Source of the DNA: Chloroflexota bacterium
GTDB lineage: Bacteria > Chloroflexota > Ktedonobacteria > Ktedonobacterales > Ktedonobacteraceae
Assembly: GCA_902810755.1 (NCBI GenBank)
Contig: CADDYT010000226.1
Location: 1-6,862 of the forward strand
Direction of reading: 5' to 3'
Length of the DNA: 6,862 nucleotides
Within the stretch, counting starts at the first letter, position 1, and each line of letters starts with the position of its first letter. The notes beneath the pieces are model-generated. The model made no database searches, was not told where the DNA came from, and saw only the letters and a program-made list of their open reading frames with translations. Below, piece after piece: positions 4,599-6,862 of this stretch. Position numbers and translations under genes: made by a program.

Positions 4599-6862
4599 AT
4601 GCTGTCTCTGGAAGGCAGGCAGCTTGGCAACTATGATATCGTCCGGCGTATCCGCGTCGGCGGCATGGGAGCCGTTTATGAGGGGCGGCAGCGCACGGCA
4701 TTTGACCGCCGCGTCGCCATCAAGGTCATTCTCGGCGACTACGCGGTTGATCGCGAGATGCGGCGGCGTTTTGCCCGCGAAGCGCGCACCATCGCTCGCC
4801 TGCACCACCCGCATATCTTGCCGCTGATCGAGTTTGGCGACGAACGTGGTCTGCTCTATCTGGTGATGCCCTTCATCGAAGATGGCACACTGACCGGCTA
4901 CCTGCAGCGCGAACTACCTGCCCTGGATGACGTAGCTTCCATCTACCAGCAATTGCTCGATGCCGTTGAGTATGCGCATGAGCAGGGGCTGATTCATCGT
5001 GACATCAAATCCTCCAATGTGCTGCTGGAAGAACGGCGCAGCGGCCCCCCTTATGTCTATCTGGCTGATTTTGGCCTGGTGCGCACAGCACAGCAGAGTG
5101 ATAACGAACCGGTGGGCGTAGCCATCCCTCTCGATCAGGTGCCGGGGACGCCTCACTACATGGCCCCTGAACAGACGGTGGGCATTGTCACTCCTCTGAC
5201 CGATATCTACGCGCTCGGCGTGCTGCTCTATCAGTTGCTCACCGGTGAATTGCCCTATGATGACCCCGACGAGATCGAGGTTATTCAGATGCATCTACAT
5301 GCGCCCATTCCTTCACCCTGCGAACGCGACCCCTCGCTCCCGGCTGCCCTCGACGAGGTGGTACGCACCGCGATGGCGAAGCAGCCTGAGGATCGCTATC
5401 AGCGGATCGCGGACTTGCGCCGCGCCTTTGTAGCCGCCCTTTCCGAGCAGCCAGAGCTGAGAGATATTCCTGACGATGACCTGCCGCCTGAAGAGAATGA
5501 CTTTGTCATCACTGAACACCCGCAAAGACCGGTGTCGCAGTCACCGGCGCCGCTGGCTCTGGAACTGGAGCCACAACCACAGCCGATCCGGTTGCCCCAG
5601 CCGCCGCCAGTGCGTCCGAAAGTGCGGGTTCAGCAGGCAGCGGCTCAAACTCCCTTACAGGCTCAGCAGCGCGTTACCGGTTCGATTGTCGGCAGGAAGC
5701 CTGTCACCGATTCTGTCCCATTTTATACACACGACCGGCGCAGACAGCTCACCCGTCCTATGCTCGCGGCTATGCTGGTTCCTGTCGTATTATTACTCCT
5801 GCTCATTTTGCCGCGCTTTTTTGGCATCAGCCCTTTTCCTGCCGGTTTCCCGGTCTTTGGGCCGCCGCCGGTCGCCGTGGTCTCTCTCACCACACAGACG
5901 AAGACATTGCAGGAGAATTATATTCTCACGGCCTCACCATCGATTAAGACGCCAGACCTCTCAACGCGCTTCATCCCCGATCGCGTCATACAAAGCTCGG
6001 CTACAGGCAATGAGACCACGCAGGCGACGGGAACGCGCGCAATTGCAGGCGCACAGGCGAGCGGCACACTGCGTTTTGAGAACAACAGCCACGTGCCTGT
6101 GACGGTGGCGGCGGGTACCACCTTTTCCACCGCTTCCGGTATCGCTGTGCAGACAACGCAGACGGCGGAGGTGCCAGCGGCGCAGAATGGACAGAACGGT
6201 ACACTTGCGATTCCGGCTGTCGCGGTCAACGCTGGCTCTGCCGGAAACATTCCCGCACACTCTATTGCGACCTCCTGCTGCGATGGCCTCTCCGTCAGCA
6301 ACCCGAGGCCTTTTAGCGGTGGAGTCGATACGCGCACGGTGCATTTCGTTCTGCAGGCCGACCTGAACAGGGTCTCAAGCCAGCTGGCGCCGGGCCTTGA
6401 ACGGCAGGCGCTCAAACTGCTTGAGAAGCAATTACGGGCAAACGAGGTTATGGCAAACCAGCCTGCCTATAGCATGACGGTGACAGCGGATAGCCAGCCT
6501 GGCACGGTGGCGAATCAGGTCACGGTGCAGGTCGTGGTAGTTGGCACAGCGACCGTCTATAACAGCGAGCAGGCTCGCCATGTTGCCGCGCAGTTGCTCA
6601 ATGCTGAGGCCAGGCAAACATTTGGCGTTGCCTACCAGTTGCGTGGGGTACCGACGACCCTGTCGCCGCATCTCGTACAGCAGGGGCCAAATGGCATCCT
6701 CTATTTGAGCGTGGAGACGAAAGGCATCTGGGCATACAGCCTTTCCGCTCAGCAGCTTGCGCAATGGGCTTCGGAGATCAAAGGGGCGACCCCGGCTGTT
6801 GCTATCTCCTTTCTCAATAGTCAGAAGGGTGTAGCAGGCGTACAGATACAACTCCCCTTTGG
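4599..6862 (+). CDS. Transmembrane Ser/Thr protein kinase with Baseplate_J-like ectodomain (3' partial)
   Basis: The frame stays open to the window edge: 754 codons with no stop. Residues 12-277 are a Hanks-type protein kinase of the PknB/PknA class. It has a glycine-rich loop IRVGGMGAVY, VAIK with K42, the alpha-C glutamate in REAR (E61), the catalytic loop HRDIKSSN (D135, N140), ADFGL (D157) and GTPHYMAPEQ (183-192), so it should be active. Deviations are R19 for the first loop glycine and S138 for the usual proline of HRDIKP. A Pro/Gln-rich linker (278-387) leads to one membrane helix (about 388-405), giving a kinase-in topology. The ectodomain (425-754) has no PASTA repeats. It matches that of the upstream protein, with VTVAAGTTF, SAGNIPA, C560-C561 and FSGGVD; the Baseplate_J-like core is about 489-577. 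AAAGGA at 4582-4587 is the ribosome binding site, and the 18-nt gap implies one operon. By alignment, a few tens of residues are probably missing at the C-terminus. Confidence 0.95.
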   Translation, partial: MLSLEGRQLGNYDIVRRIRVGGMGAVYEGRQRTAFDRRVAIKVILGDYAVDREMRRRFAREARTIARLHHPHILPLIEFGDERGLLYLVMPFIEDGTLTGYLQRELPALDDVASIYQQLLDAVEYAHEQGLIHRDIKSSNVLLEERRSGPPYVYLADFGLVRTAQQSDNEPVGVAIPLDQVPGTPHYMAPEQTVGIVTPLTDIYALGVLLYQLLTGELPYDDPDEIEVIQMHLHAPIPSPCERDPSLPAALDEVVRTAMAKQPEDRYQRIADLRRAFVAALSEQPELRDIPDDDLPPEENDFVITEHPQRPVSQSPAPLALELEPQPQPIRLPQPPPVRPKVRVQQAAAQTPLQAQQRVTGSIVGRKPVTDSVPFYTHDRRRQLTRPMLAAMLVPVVLLLLLILPRFFGISPFPAGFPVFGPPPVAVVSLTTQTKTLQENYILTASPSIKTPDLSTRFIPDRVIQSSATGNETTQATGTRAIAGAQASGTLRFENNSHVPVTVAAGTTFSTASGIAVQTTQTAEVPAAQNGQNGTLAIPAVAVNAGSAGNIPAHSIATSCCDGLSVSNPRPFSGGVDTRTVHFVLQADLNRVSSQLAPGLERQALKLLEKQLRANEVMANQPAYSMTVTADSQPGTVANQVTVQVVVVGTATVYNSEQARHVAAQLLNAEARQTFGVAYQLRGVPTTLSPHLVQQGPNGILYLSVETKGIWAYSLSAQQLAQWASEIKGATPAVAISFLNSQKGVAGVQIQLPF

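Noticed and set aside
5476..6102. 208-residue plus-strand ORF inside the kinase gene
   Set aside because: It is another frame of the kinase linker and membrane segment, Arg/Ser-rich, and overlaps a frame that is open for 754 codons.
6432..6851. 139-residue minus-strand ORF at the right edge
   Set aside because: It is opposite the kinase ectodomain, which aligns with the upstream paralogue throughout this stretch, so the plus frame is the real one.

Overview
The window most resembles a Chloroflexota genome of the Ktedonobacteria type. This is inferred from protein style, not from a search. The clues are a membrane Ser/Thr kinase beginning LEGRQLGNYDIVRRI, a neighbour whose N-terminal module begins IIHVSPADDRQSVLAAIL, long Pro/Ala/Gly-rich linkers, and moderately GC-rich coding DNA. 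All three genes lie on the + strand.

Region 1 (1-1671) holds a complete ATP-dependent phosphoenolpyruvate carboxykinase (pckA), the gluconeogenic entry enzyme. All its catalytic motifs are intact and it has a good ribosome binding site. Region 2 (1672-2216) is a gap of about 545 bases. Its first half is GC-rich and carries three related short hairpin repeats and a hairpin whose arms end in TCTAGA. A strong 11-bp stem-loop follows and probably ends the pckA transcript. Its second half is AT-richer, with two promoter candidates for the genes downstream; one has a 13-nt palindrome in its spacer.

Region 3 (2217-6862) is a two-gene operon with an 18-nt gap. The first gene encodes a single-pass membrane protein with a small cytoplasmic alpha/beta-like domain, a long disordered linker, one membrane helix, a large ectodomain containing a Baseplate_J-like module, and a Pro/Ser/Thr tail. 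The second gene runs off the right edge. It encodes a Ser/Thr protein kinase with a proline-rich linker, one membrane helix and a clearly paralogous ectodomain. The two proteins therefore share an outer part but carry different cytoplasmic parts.

The most interesting content is this operon. It looks like a receptor kinase and a kinase-less partner that use a phage-baseplate-like fold outside the cell, where many bacterial kinases have PASTA repeats. Joint signalling by the two proteins is inference; their paralogy, membrane topology and adjacency are read from the sequence.
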